A stretch of 64,000 bases of DNA from Eubacteriaceae bacterium (GTDB taxonomy: Bacteria > Bacillota > Clostridia > Peptostreptococcales > Anaerovoracaceae): contig CABIXY010000004.1 of assembly GCA_902362805.1 (NCBI GenBank), forward strand, positions 1 to 64,000, written 5' to 3'. How positions within the stretch are numbered: position 1 is the first letter of the stretch; every line of letters begins with the position of its first letter. Both the position numbers and the translations under genes were made by a program. The notes below the pieces were generated by a model, which worked only from the letters and a program-made list of their open reading frames with translations, searched no databases and was not told the DNA's origin. Below are positions 15,258-23,908 of the stretch, piece after piece.

Positions 15258-16706
15258 TCAATTTGAATCGCGTGAATCCCGCTGCTGTGCTTGCACCAGA
15301 TTTTTATAAAAATCTACTGCCCCAGGCAGACAGTTATGCTGAATGTTCTCATTTAAACCGTGCATGCCTTTCATCTGCTCTGGCCCGTAGATTACAGGCG
15401 CAAAGCGAATACAGCTCTCACAGATTTCCTGGTAGAAGTATGCGTCTGTAGCGCCAGTCATGACGTAGGGGCTCACCGCAAGCCCCGGAAAGGTTTCTCC
15501 GATGACTCGTTCCACTTGCGTAAAGGCCTCCCCTTTGATGTCCACTGGCTGAGAATAATCGTTGGCGCTGATCACTTCCATCTCCAGGCCATGTTTGTCT
15601 GCCAACCTGCGCAGTATAGACAGGCTTTCTTCCATACCTTGATGGGGGATGAAGCGCAGGTTCACGCCCAGGGTTGCCTCTTGAGGCAGTACGTTATATG
15701 CGTCGGAGCCGGACTGCATCGTAAAGGCAATGGTAGTCTGCAGCATAGCTCCTGCCTGTGCACTGATGGTACCCAGAATTGGTTTCATCAGAGGCCCAAA
15801 GAGCCACAGATTTCCCATAACCAGCTTCAAGCCAAAAGGCGCATATGGTGCCAGGCGCTTAAACATGGCTGAAACCTCCGGTAGGAATTTGCGTCGAAAA
15901 GGCCTGTGCTTTTCAATATCTGTCACAAAAGCAGCCAAACGTTCCACTGGCGTATGCTTTGGTGGTGCTGCCGAGTGGCCTCCGTTGCTGCGGGCAGTCA
16001 GACAAACATCTGCCTTACCCTTTTCAAAGACACCTACCATTGCATAGTTGCCTTTGATGCCACCTATAGGCTCCGCGATAATGCCTCCACCCTCGTCACA
16101 GACGAGAAACAGTTCTATGCCGCGTCGTTTCAGCTCTTCTACTAATTTCGGTGCGCCGTCTCCACCCCACTCTTCTGTGCAAGATGAAGCCAGATAAACG
16201 TCACACTGCGGAACATAATCTGCAGCCAGCAGCTCTTCAGCCGCCTGGAAAAAAGCCATCAGAGAAGCCTTGGTATCCGACGTACCCCTGCCCCAGACTT
16301 TCCCCTCTGTAATTTCTCCAGAAAAAGGCGGATAAGTCCACTCTCCCTCTGCCGGCACCACATCCTGGTGGCTCATAAGCAGTATCGGTTTTTCTCTGCT
16401 CCCTCCCTTCCAGTAATAGAGCAGATTTCCATCAATCACAGTCCGCTCCAGCCTTTGGTGAACCAGGGGGAATTTTTCCTCCAGCACTTTGTGGAAGGCG
16501 GCGAACTGATCCCACTCCTGACTATTTTTGTGCGATGTGGTATCGCAGCGCACCATTTCCGCCAGCTTGTGAGCCAGCATCATAGATCTGTCGTCATCGC
16601 AAGGTGCGACATAATTAGAATTTTTGTTCGGTGTCATCAAAGTACGCACCAAAGCCGCCAACAAAAGCAGGACGATTGCAGCTGGTATCAGCAAAAGGAA
16701 TCTCAT
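15258..16706 (-). CDS. Membrane-anchored M20 carboxypeptidase (PM20D1-like)
   Basis: The 482-residue zinc peptidase has an N-terminal hydrophobic anchor (residues 2-22). Metal and catalytic motifs are intact: LMSHQDVVPAEG, VWGRGTSDTKASLMAF (bridging Asp), SSCTEEWGGDGA (catalytic Glu), and the C-terminal GATDAYFYQEI and MHGLNENI. The architecture resembles PM20D1/carboxypeptidase S, which split or form N-acyl or peptide bonds to amino acids. It is the last gene of a three-gene operon: its ATG overlaps the preceding membrane-protein stop by four bases. The pairing with two membrane proteins suggests uptake or export of a peptide or N-acyl amino acid linked to hydrolysis. Confidence 0.9.
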   Translation of the reverse strand: MRFLLLIPAAIVLLLLAALVRTLMTPNKNSNYVAPCDDDRSMMLAHKLAEMVRCDTTSHKNSQEWDQFAAFHKVLEEKFPLVHQRLERTVIDGNLLYYWKGGSREKPILLMSHQDVVPAEGEWTYPPFSGEITEGKVWGRGTSDTKASLMAFFQAAEELLAADYVPQCDVYLASSCTEEWGGDGAPKLVEELKRRGIELFLVCDEGGGIIAEPIGGIKGNYAMVGVFEKGKADVCLTARSNGGHSAAPPKHTPVERLAAFVTDIEKHRPFRRKFLPEVSAMFKRLAPYAPFGLKLVMGNLWLFGPLMKPILGTISAQAGAMLQTTIAFTMQSGSDAYNVLPQEATLGVNLRFIPHQGMEESLSILRRLADKHGLEMEVISANDYSQPVDIKGEAFTQVERVIGETFPGLAVSPYVMTGATDAYFYQEICESCIRFAPVIYGPEQMKGMHGLNENIQHNCLPGAVDFYKNLVQAQQRDSRDSN

Positions 16707-17386
16707 TTTTCACCACCTGCTTTCTTATAGAAAAAATATGCCATTGCAATTGCAATCGCCCCTGATGGGATAATCATAAAGCTGGTAGAACTGGTCAGAG
16801 ACGGCATCAGAACGAAAAGCAGTCCCATGGCGACCAGAGGTGCCGCTGCGATTTTCAGATTTCCCCGGAAATACTTATATGCCATAGCGCCGAAAAGTGC
16901 AGGCACCACGTTTTCAAAGGCTGGCTGCAGGGCAGGGCTTTGCAGAATCGGCTGCAGAGGAACTAGCAGCAACACGCCGAAAGCCAGCACCATGATTGTC
17001 ACCAGCGAGGATGTCGCAATGGAGAGGGTCGATATGATCTCATTCTCCGGCGTTCCAGTCTTCGCTCCCACAATATCTCTCGCATTGACGGCGCAAGGTA
17101 TTTTCATGTTAATTAAGTTACCCGTGATAAAAGCCAGGTAGCCTCCTCCTGCACCCAGCATCGGGGTATAAATCAGAAACTCTACGACGCTGCTCACCGT
17201 CCAGACCAATCCGACAGAAAGGAATGCCTTTGCGACAGCACCCAAATTTGGTGCTGCACCGAGAACCCAGCCCATCAAAAACGGTGCGCCTACTAACATA
17301 ATCAAAACGATAACGGAGCTGATACGCCCAATGGTATGGGTGCGGGCATTATATTGTTCAAAAGAATTGTGTTCCATGTTGTCCAT
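16703..17386 (-). CDS. Six-to-seven-segment membrane protein of unknown function
   Basis: The 227-residue protein has hydrophobic segments at about 20-42, 50-72, 78-92, 120-142, 155-172 and 180-222, with a glycine-rich YTPMLGAGGGYLAFITGNLI stretch that looks like a transport-type re-entrant or helix-packing region. I do not recognise a named family with certainty. It lies 14 bases after the DUF5058 gene and overlaps the M20 peptidase gene by four bases, so all three are co-translated. A two-subunit transporter role with DUF5058 is inferred. Confidence 0.75.
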   Translation of the reverse strand: MDNMEHNSFEQYNARTHTIGRISSVIVLIMLVGAPFLMGWVLGAAPNLGAVAKAFLSVGLVWTVSSVVEFLIYTPMLGAGGGYLAFITGNLINMKIPCAVNARDIVGAKTGTPENEIISTLSIATSSLVTIMVLAFGVLLLVPLQPILQSPALQPAFENVVPALFGAMAYKYFRGNLKIAAAPLVAMGLLFVLMPSLTSSTSFMIIPSGAIAIAMAYFFYKKAGGEK

Positions 17387-17400
17387 CTCCTATCTCCTCT

Positions 17401-18156
17401 CTAAACAAACAGTTTGACGACTACAGCTGCAGCCATGCCGATCAGCATACTGCATGCGATAGAAAAACTTTCGACCCAGGCCATATTCTTTTTCTCCGCC
17501 AAATAAACAAAGCCAGCCATGACGCAGCCCGATACCGCTACTACGATCAGCGACAGGAAACTGCCAGAAAAAGAAAACATGCCGTTTCCAGAGACAAAAC
17601 CTCCGATATAGCTGCCGATATAGGCAGACACCAGGCCGATAAACATGGCTGTCATGGCACTGTCTCCGAATCCACCTCCACTTGTACTGTCTTTGGTGCC
17701 ACTACCTAGTTTCTTCAGATATTTTTTGTTGAAGAGAACTGACAGAATCATCCCCCACATGATGCAAATACTCATGAGAAGGGCTATGGTGGAAAACCCA
17801 GAAGCAGTCATTTCACTTGCCGACAGCTCCGCCATGCCAACCTGTTCAGCAGCAGCTTGCGCCACCTGGGTTTCATAGTGAAGAGCGCCGATAACCGAAA
17901 GTCGCAGCCATGGCCATGGCGTTCCAAGGCTGCCCGCCAGAGCGATGACACCTAACAAAATTCCTACGCTTGGCAGCAGTGAAAAGGTGGCGCTGGAAGT
18001 GATGACTCTTTTCATCTTTCCTCTGTCCATACCCATGGCAAGCCCCGCTCGGTAAGCCCTCACCATGAAGATAACACATACAACGGCGACAAATGCGATA
18101 ATGCTGCCGCAAATCACGTAGATGGGAATACTGTTCAATTGATGTAAAATGTTCAT
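17401..18156 (-). CDS. DUF5058-family membrane protein
   Basis: The 251-residue protein has about six membrane segments and the features of DUF5058: a first helix followed by RAYRAGLAMGMDRGKMKRVI, then FSLLPSVGILLGVIALAGSL, then GTPWPWLRLSVIGALHYE. Its function is undefined. It heads an operon with a second membrane protein and a membrane-bound M20 peptidase. Together they look like a small-molecule transporter plus processing enzyme. An AAGGAGCG ribosome site precedes the ATG. Confidence 0.8.
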   Translation of the reverse strand: MNILHQLNSIPIYVICGSIIAFVAVVCVIFMVRAYRAGLAMGMDRGKMKRVITSSATFSLLPSVGILLGVIALAGSLGTPWPWLRLSVIGALHYETQVAQAAAEQVGMAELSASEMTASGFSTIALLMSICIMWGMILSVLFNKKYLKKLGSGTKDSTSGGGFGDSAMTAMFIGLVSAYIGSYIGGFVSGNGMFSFSGSFLSLIVVAVSGCVMAGFVYLAEKKNMAWVESFSIACSMLIGMAAAVVVKLFV

Positions 18157-18289
18157 ATCACACGCTCCTTTTCTTTTGATGAAACAATCGAGTCAGACTG
18201 CAGGCTCCTTTAACAGCCATTTTTAGATATCTTCACAGTTCTCTACCCCTTCATTTTTTCTCCAATCAGTTCTGCAAACTGGCAGCTTA

Positions 18290-18985
18290 TTACTTTTTTG
18301 CTGTAATGAGATACAGCGACTTCATCGTATGTGGGATAAGCCTTATACTAATATCCTCAAATCCTGCCGTGTTTAAATATCCGCTTACTCTTTTTTTATC
18401 TGTAAAGGTTCCACCATCTAATACTTGCATTAACAATCCAAGAATACGATTGCTCATCCAATCTTCAAGCAGCGGATCACCGATGATAAGTCTGCCGCCC
18501 TTTTTAAGAACTCGATATATTTCGCTGATTCCTTTGTCTTTTTCTTGCCAGTGATGTAATGACAGCACGGTAATAACTAAGTCAAACGATCCAGAAGCAA
18601 AGGGCAGTTGTTCAACACTCCCTTTGATAAATGTTATATTCTCAGATGAAGACAACTTGGGAATCGAAGTGTCAATAGCAGTAATATCGCTATGCGGAAA
18701 TGCCGCAGAAACCGCTTGTGTAAACACCCCATTCCCGAAGCCGACATCTAAAATAGTTTGCGGAATTGTCCGTGAACAACTAATTTCATTTAAAACTGCA
18801 CAATGTATCGCTCTCAATCTCTTCACCTCAATCTCATATTCTGAATATCTAATAGTCCGATAAATTTGGATTTTTCTGGCTGCCAAGCGGAGTGGCGCCA
18901 GCCACTTGTTTATGGCGACATGTGGAAATGGGAATCGTGGAGCCCTAACCTGATTTACTTTAAGTAAATCGTTGGCAGGTCTCAT
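18290..18985 (-). CDS. Class I SAM-dependent methyltransferase with a chimeric N-terminus
   Basis: From about residue 55 the protein is a small-molecule methyltransferase (UbiE/Methyltransf_11 type): motif I TILDVGFGNGVFTQAVSAAF, acidic loop ITAIDTSIPKLS, then FDLVITVLSLHHWQEKDKGI and YRVLKKGGRLIIGDPLLEDW. Residues 1-50, beginning MRPANDLLKVNQVRAPRFPF, do not look like a methyltransferase N-terminus. They join the preceding unknown ORF by a 4-base overlap, so this part may be foreign DNA fused by recombination. A start within the VKRLRAIH segment, after a GAGGTG, is possible and would give a normal-length enzyme. Confidence 0.7.
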   Translation of the reverse strand: MRPANDLLKVNQVRAPRFPFPHVAINKWLAPLRLAARKIQIYRTIRYSEYEIEVKRLRAIHCAVLNEISCSRTIPQTILDVGFGNGVFTQAVSAAFPHSDITAIDTSIPKLSSSENITFIKGSVEQLPFASGSFDLVITVLSLHHWQEKDKGISEIYRVLKKGGRLIIGDPLLEDWMSNRILGLLMQVLDGGTFTDKKRVSGYLNTAGFEDISIRLIPHTMKSLYLITAKK

Positions 18986-19218
18986 GCGAAAAGTCCCCAG
19001 ATCTCGATTTGACGGACTTGACCGCTTGATTCCGTTATTTCCACGTTTTTTATATGTAGTTTCCCGGCAAACGGGTTCCTTTGTCCCACAACCCTCCTAG
19101 AGGATGGACTGCCTGTGCTCTCCACGATGTTTTTGTACTTTTTGAGCATTTCTTCTCTGTTCTGCACAAAATATTTCACCAGGACCACTCTCTGATGCTG
19201 TGGGGCAGGGGTATCCAT
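18982..19218 (-). CDS. Hypothetical 78-residue protein
   Basis: The frame encodes MDTPAPQHQRVVLVKYFVQN and ends in QVRQIEIWGLFA. It is charged and without membrane segments or a motif I recognise. It has no good ribosome site, and its start directly follows an in-frame TAG, so it may be the tail of a larger broken gene. It overlaps the methyltransferase frame by four bases. Confidence 0.35.
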   Translation of the reverse strand: MDTPAPQHQRVVLVKYFVQNREEMLKKYKNIVESTGSPSSRRVVGQRNPFAGKLHIKNVEITESSGQVRQIEIWGLFA

Positions 19219-19552
19219 CTACACGGGTTATTTTGGTGACTGCCCGAGGGTCTTTTGATGATAGAAACCTTTCAAAAAATAACCCGTACCCGTTTTTCGG
19301 ACTCCCACGTCTGTAACAGCAGGAGCGTCTTGCGTTGATACATCCTTTTTCGGGCACGCTCTTGTGCAGGATGCGCGCAAACGTGGCAAAAAGTACAAAA
19401 CCACCGTGGCTCTTTTGTTCCAGGACCCAGGAATAATATGTCCAAGCGGACCTACCCAACAATAGAATTATATTCGCCACCAGATAGTTGTTTCCCGTCT
19501 TTTTTCTGTGAAACCACAGCAACTTTTCCTTATTCGCCTAAGGTGTATCACA
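19219..19552. other. Gene-free stretch
   Basis: A minus-strand frame of 141 codons (19522-19097) covers this region, but its composition (Arg/Ser/Cys-rich, no domain) does not look like a real protein. The sequence has two AATAACCCGT-like copies on the minus strand. I see no RNA gene or mobile-element end that I can defend. Confidence 0.4.
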
Positions 19553-19873
19553 TCAACCCACTTGTTTTTTTCGGTTCAATTTGCGAAATAGCATTTTCAT
19601 TCCATCTAAAACAACGCCATAAAACAGGAAAGTCAAAACAGACCCTACATACCAATAGATGGATATTTGACCAGTAATCGTATTACACGGCACTTGCCAG
19701 CCAGAATCCATGAAAGTATGTAAAGAGCCTTGGGAATCTGCGATCATATTCAGCAACGGGTTGAATCCAATGAGTATAATGCTTTTTGAATCTTGTCCAA
19801 TCTGGTGCATGAAAATCTCAAGAGCAGCTATGATCAGACACCAAAAGGTAAAGGATTTGATTATTTTTTTCAA
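19553..19873 (-). CDS. Small membrane protein of unknown function
   Basis: The 106-residue product has a hydrophobic N-terminal helix (about 8-26), a middle hydrophobic patch around GFNPLLNMIA and a C-terminal helix (WYVGSVLTFLFYGVVLDGM), then a basic tail RKLNRKKQ that should face the cytoplasm. A GAAGGAG-type ribosome site precedes the start. I recognise no family. Confidence 0.55.
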   Translation of the reverse strand: MKKIIKSFTFWCLIIAALEIFMHQIGQDSKSIILIGFNPLLNMIADSQGSLHTFMDSGWQVPCNTITGQISIYWYVGSVLTFLFYGVVLDGMKMLFRKLNRKKQVG

Positions 19874-19939
19874 TGTAAAACTCCTTCAATGCAAACGACT
19901 GCCGTGCGCCTTATCCGCCAAAGCGAGCAAGTCCGATGG

Positions 19940-20356
19940 CTATTTCCGGTTCGGTTTTCTTTTGATCGCTAGCAATTGAAGAAAATCGTCAAACATGGAG
20001 GTATCAACAGGCTCAAACATGACCCATTTTCCATCGTGATAAGTTTTGGCTTCATCGTAGTTTTTTTGGACTTCTTCCGAAAGTTTCTCTCTGACCGCCT
20101 CCACCTTTGCTCTCTCATCTTTTCCAAAGATGATCATAAACCCTACGCAATTTTCTTTCGCGTACAGGGCGCACAAAGTCTTGCCGCCTCTGCGGTACTT
20201 GTATTCGTAAGTCCACGCCTTGCCGCCTTTATTCCAAAGACATTCCATGTCATACTTTTCCTCAATGGCAATACATAATTTCTGCCAGACATCATATAAA
20301 TCTTGTCCGACCAATGTTGTCATTTCTTCTGAACCGGGTATTTTATCAAGCATCAT
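19940..20356 (-). CDS. DUF3788-family protein
   Basis: The 138-residue cytoplasmic protein matches the DUF3788 pattern: a WNKGGKAWTYEYKYRRGGKT core, CALYAKENCVGFMIIFGKDE, and a C-terminal DGKWVMFEPVDTS followed by DDFLQLLAIKRKP. Such proteins are single-domain and uncharacterised. The open frame extends 20 codons further upstream, but AAAGGAG lies 5 bases before the ATG at 20354-20356. Confidence 0.75.
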   Translation of the reverse strand: MMLDKIPGSEEMTTLVGQDLYDVWQKLCIAIEEKYDMECLWNKGGKAWTYEYKYRRGGKTLCALYAKENCVGFMIIFGKDERAKVEAVREKLSEEVQKNYDEAKTYHDGKWVMFEPVDTSMFDDFLQLLAIKRKPNRK

Positions 20357-20713
20357 AAACGCTCCTTTCTCAACTGGGGCTCTACGCCCTGAGCTTTCGA
20401 CAGCAAAAAGATACATACTCTTTCACTGATATCTCTTTGCCGTGCGCAATTCCAATTACAATAAATAAAACTTCTACAACGGTAAGATAACAATCCTTCA
20501 GATCAAAAATAAAAAGACCTTGATAGTTTCGTGTTTAACTGCGGGTTAAATCTCAATAGGTACTTTATATATCAAATTCGTCTTGCATATACCCTGATGA
20601 GATGATAGCTTTTATCATCTGGTCTGCCGCCATCGAACATAAGGCTGGAATAGAAAAGGCTTAAATTTTTGGATTTCAGCACCTCCTGTTTAAAAACAAG
20701 ACAAATCTGACAG
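20357..20713. other. Gene-free stretch
   Basis: AT-rich intergenic DNA. A short imperfect palindrome (GATGATAGCTTTTATCATC, about 20600) is the only structure seen. It presumably holds the promoter of the DUF3788 gene. Confidence 0.4.
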
Positions 20714-21187
20714 CTATAGTTCTTTCACCATAAGGTATTCTTCTTCATTTTCATCGAAAATCTGAAACCCGAGTCTCTGATACATTCTGACAGCAGCATT
20801 GGCTTGTTGCACGGACAGAGAAACGCTTTCGTATCCCTTCCCCTTTAATAGGGACAACATTGCCTCCATCAATGCGGTTCCAATTCCAAGTCCTCGATAG
20901 GGCTTATATAGCGAAATCGCAAGGGATGGCGTCTTCTCATCAATATGCCCGTAATCGTTCATGATCCGAACCCAGACTGCTCCGACAATTTTGCTGTCCA
21001 CCTCTGCGGCTAGGGCGTAGTCAGCCCGTCCTCTCCCAAACTGTTCCACATAAACCTGCAATTCAGGGATATTAATGATTGATCTGGGCGGCGCTTCTGC
21101 ATCTTGCGGAATGTGTATCGCTTCATACAGAAAATCATTGAGCAAAGGGTATTCTGTTTTTTTCATTTTTCGTATCATATCATCCAT
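20714..21187 (-). CDS. GNAT-family N-acetyltransferase
   Basis: The 157-residue GNAT protein has motif A as YKPYRGLGIGTALMEAMLSL and the closing AAVRMYQRLGFQIFDENEEE. The N-terminal PLLNDFLYEAIHIPQDAEAP and IVGAVWVRIMNDYGHID resemble a group annotated as general GNAT acetyltransferases. Substrate unknown. AGAGG precedes the ATG. The second acetyltransferase gene ends one base upstream, so the two are likely one transcript. Confidence 0.85.
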   Translation of the reverse strand: MDDMIRKMKKTEYPLLNDFLYEAIHIPQDAEAPPRSIINIPELQVYVEQFGRGRADYALAAEVDSKIVGAVWVRIMNDYGHIDEKTPSLAISLYKPYRGLGIGTALMEAMLSLLKGKGYESVSLSVQQANAAVRMYQRLGFQIFDENEEEYLMVKEL

Positions 21188-21188
21188 G

Positions 21189-21647
21189 TTATCCTCTGTG
21201 AATATACATTCTTGTCATATCGGGTTCCCCGTCTCCTTGTACCATGCAAAGAAATTTCCATCCATATCGTTCATAAAAAGAACTATGATCCGTTACTAGG
21301 TACAATGTATCAATTCCGTACGCCTTCATATCCGCACACGCATATTTTAGCAGAGCACCGGCAATCCCGCTGCAACGTTTATCTTCATCCGTATAAACTG
21401 CACAAACATTTGGGGCAAGGTCTTTTCTGTCATGAAAGTCATTCTCAATGACACCCAGCCCGCCGATGATATCGCTGTCCTCCATTGCCACATACCACTG
21501 GGGAACCGCTTTACTTCCGGTCAGGCAGTTCTCCATGCTTTCCAGGTACGATTCTACAGGAATCCCCCATCTTTCATGGAACCACTGCGCCGCCTGCTCT
21601 TTTATTTCGGGTTTGTCCAAAAGACGTATTATTTTATAGCCATTCAT
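21189..21647 (-). CDS. GNAT-family N-acetyltransferase
   Basis: The 152-residue protein has VCAVYTDEDKRCSGIAGALL (acetyl-CoA motif A) and TLYLVTDHSSFYERYGWKFL (motif B), with WFHERWGIPVESYLESMENC near the start. The latter pattern is common in Clostridia acetyltransferases of unknown substrate, sometimes next to aminoglycoside-type relatives. AAGGAGAG lies before the ATG. It is the first gene of a two-gene unit with a second, only distantly similar GNAT. Confidence 0.85.
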   Translation of the reverse strand: MNGYKIIRLLDKPEIKEQAAQWFHERWGIPVESYLESMENCLTGSKAVPQWYVAMEDSDIIGGLGVIENDFHDRKDLAPNVCAVYTDEDKRCSGIAGALLKYACADMKAYGIDTLYLVTDHSSFYERYGWKFLCMVQGDGEPDMTRMYIHRG

Positions 21648-21770
21648 CTGAACGCTCTCCTTTCAAAATAGCCCCATTTTTAGGCTTTCAAAATCTCATC
21701 GAGGCATCATTAAAACCTCTTCCCTTTTTATGGTTTTTTTATGTTCTTTTGATTAAGATATTCGAAATAT

Positions 21771-22622
21771 TTAGATATCTCTTTGTGTAATCTGTACCAA
21801 ACTGTTTTTTGACAATGACTCCATTGTCTGCATCTGCTTAATTGCCAAATCACGCAATAACACTAACCTCTCTGATTGTAACTTCCCCTGTTCTATAAGA
21901 ACTGCATTATAACTTTCCATATTTGCCAGTATAAGCAACTGATTGAGATTTGCTTCATCACGCATATTCCCCTTTTTATCCGGATTAATATCTCTCCACT
22001 CCTTGGCTGTTTTTCCAAATAACGCCACATTCAACAAATCTGCTTCATTCGCATATGTATACGCAACCTGTGTTTTGGTCAATTCTGGTGGCAGCAAATT
22101 TTCTTTAATTGCATCTGTATGAATGCGGTAATTCAATTTTGAAATTTCTCTATTGAGATTCCAATTTAAAGATAATCGACTATTTTCATCTGTTTTTATT
22201 CTTTGATAATCCTTAATGATATATAATTTAAATTCAGCGGAAATCCATGACGCAAATTCGAAGGCAATATCAGAATGTGCGTATGTTCCACCATAGCGTC
22301 CGGCTTTCGATACTATTCCAATTGCAGCAACATTGTTAATCCACTTTGTTGGCGACATAGTGAATGCATTCAATCCTGCCTGGTTTCTAAACCCCTCGAA
22401 TTCGAGGGGTTTAAAATCTGGATTGTGGAGGCTTTCCCACAATCCAAGAAATTCCAAAGTATCTCTATTTCTCATCCAATTACAGATGGTCGCATTAGGA
22501 TCATCACTTCTGTATTTTGCGATATCTGTTAATGAAATGAATTCGTTCTGAAAATCATTCGTATAAATTCCTATGTCATAACCTTTTGCATGTATGGTCT
22601 CTTTTACTTGTTTGCTTGCCAT
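21771..22622 (-). CDS. KilA-N domain protein
   Basis: The product is about 283 residues. The N-terminal two thirds form a KilA-N domain: EFISLTDIAKYRSDDPNATI, NWMRNRDTLEFLGLWESLHN, then GRYGGTYAHSDIAFEFASWI and SAEFKLYIIKDYQRIK. The C-terminal part carries a helical region ending with LAIKQMQTMESLSKNSL. KilA-N domains bind nucleic acid and are typical of phage antirepressors and orphan accessory genes; the cellular role is unknown. The ATG at 22620-22622 follows GGAGGG. A decayed second copy lies at 23490-23765. Confidence 0.85.
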   Translation of the reverse strand: MASKQVKETIHAKGYDIGIYTNDFQNEFISLTDIAKYRSDDPNATICNWMRNRDTLEFLGLWESLHNPDFKPLEFEGFRNQAGLNAFTMSPTKWINNVAAIGIVSKAGRYGGTYAHSDIAFEFASWISAEFKLYIIKDYQRIKTDENSRLSLNWNLNREISKLNYRIHTDAIKENLLPPELTKTQVAYTYANEADLLNVALFGKTAKEWRDINPDKKGNMRDEANLNQLLILANMESYNAVLIEQGKLQSERLVLLRDLAIKQMQTMESLSKNSLVQITQRDI

Positions 22623-22863
22623 AAAACCGCCCTCCTGCATTACCTTCTAAGCTATATTAATGCTAACAATATAGCATACTAGCACAAACCAAGATCTTCT
22701 CTCATTCCATAAATCAGGTTACGCCGAAGTATATCTATTACATTCTTTGATGGATCATCAACATCTTTACCTGCACTACCTCCTGATATAAATATATTAT
22801 GAATAGCAACTTAAAACTCGACAAGGCTATTCTTGACATTTTGTCCTGCGTATAAATCAAAAA

Positions 22864-23316
22864 TTATTTTATCCGATGTGCAAAATTTTTTATATTCTTC
22901 TTTAGCCTTAAAATAGTCTTTTTCGATTTCAGATATCCTTTTTTAGCATATTCTCTATTGGCGATTTGAGTTTCAATATTACTTTTTAATTCATAATCAA
23001 TATTTTTATTTTCTAGTCTTTTCCTATAATCGTCCATCTGATAGTCAAGTGTTTTAAGCGTTGCGTCAAACCATTCCATCAAATAATTAGGTGGATATTC
23101 AACCCACTTTAAAACATCATTTGGGGATGAATTCGGATAAAGATTAATTATGGAAATTAGTCTTTTATAAACTGTATCTAAATGTTCTCTTTTTGATTCA
23201 AAATCCTTTTGTTGTATTTCTCTCTTGCTTTTATACGCGAGACTTTTTAAGCTTATTATCGCACCAATAATAGGTCCAACCATACCCATTACAGCTACAA
23301 TAAGTGTCTCCATCAT
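22864..23316 (-). CDS. Membrane-anchored helical protein of unknown function
   Basis: The 150-residue protein begins with one hydrophobic segment (LIVAVMGMVGPIIGAIISL, about residues 4-24), followed by a long charged helical region rich in Lys and Glu (KREIQQKDFESKREHLDTVY onward) that is probably coiled-coil in the cytoplasm. AAACAAAATG context and a GAGGAGG site precede the ATG. It lies between the intact and decayed KilA-N genes, so it may be part of the same accessory block. Confidence 0.6.
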   Translation of the reverse strand: MMETLIVAVMGMVGPIIGAIISLKSLAYKSKREIQQKDFESKREHLDTVYKRLISIINLYPNSSPNDVLKWVEYPPNYLMEWFDATLKTLDYQMDDYRKRLENKNIDYELKSNIETQIANREYAKKGYLKSKKTILRLKKNIKNFAHRIK

Positions 23317-23489
23317 TTTGTTTCCTCCTCATCTCGTTTTTGAACTATATTTTATTCCTTTTCTCTTGAATCCATTTTCATCAGCTACCACATTACTGCG
23401 TTTTGTCTTTTCATTCTAAACCGCCTTGAAATCCTTATCTGATATGAAATGTACTTTCTTTTCCATCTGAGTCCCCTCATGTTACCTCA

Positions 23490-23765
23490 TCCATCGATAA
23501 TATATAATTTAAATTCTAATAAAATCCATGACGCAAATTCAAATGCAATATCGGAATGTGCATAAGTGCCGCCGTGACGTCCAACTTTTGATACTATTTT
23601 GATTCGATGGGTTTAAAATCTAGATTGTGCAGACTTTCCTACAATCCTAGAAATTCTAGTGTATCACAGCTTCTCATCAAATTTTTGATGACATCATTTG
23701 GATTATCCTTCTATATTTTGCAATATCTGTTAATGAAATGAATTTATTTCTCTGTCTCGCGCTCT
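23490..23765 (-). pseudogene. Decayed second copy of the KilA-N gene
   Basis: The DNA here repeats the intact KilA-N gene at 21771-22622 with many substitutions and a deletion. Shared stretches include ATATATAATTTAAATTC, ATCCATGACGCAAATTC and TATCTGTTAATGAAATGAAT, in the same order and strand. About 110 bases corresponding to the middle of the domain are missing after the TTTTGATACTATT stretch, and no long frame remains. It is a tandem duplicate or the trace of a related element. Confidence 0.75.
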
Positions 23766-23864
23766 ATCGCTTTAAAGTTATTCTATCAGATAATTCCCCT
23801 CCTTGCCATAGATTATCAGAGATAAGCAGTAAAACTTACACTTTATAATACTTACATCAAAAAA

Positions 23865-23896
23865 GCTGTAAATCTCTACGATTAAAGATTTACAGC
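23865..23896 (-). terminator. Terminator after the FAH-family gene
   Basis: GCTGTAAATCT (23865-23875) pairs perfectly with AGATTTACAGC (23886-23896). On the minus strand the stem is followed by six Ts, so it ends the operon running leftward from the CatA-like gene. Confidence 0.9.
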
Positions 23897-23908
23897 ATAA
23901 ATCAACTT

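Noticed and set aside
19097..19522. 141-codon minus-strand gene
   Set aside because: Composition is biased and no domain is visible. It overlaps another weak frame in a different phase.
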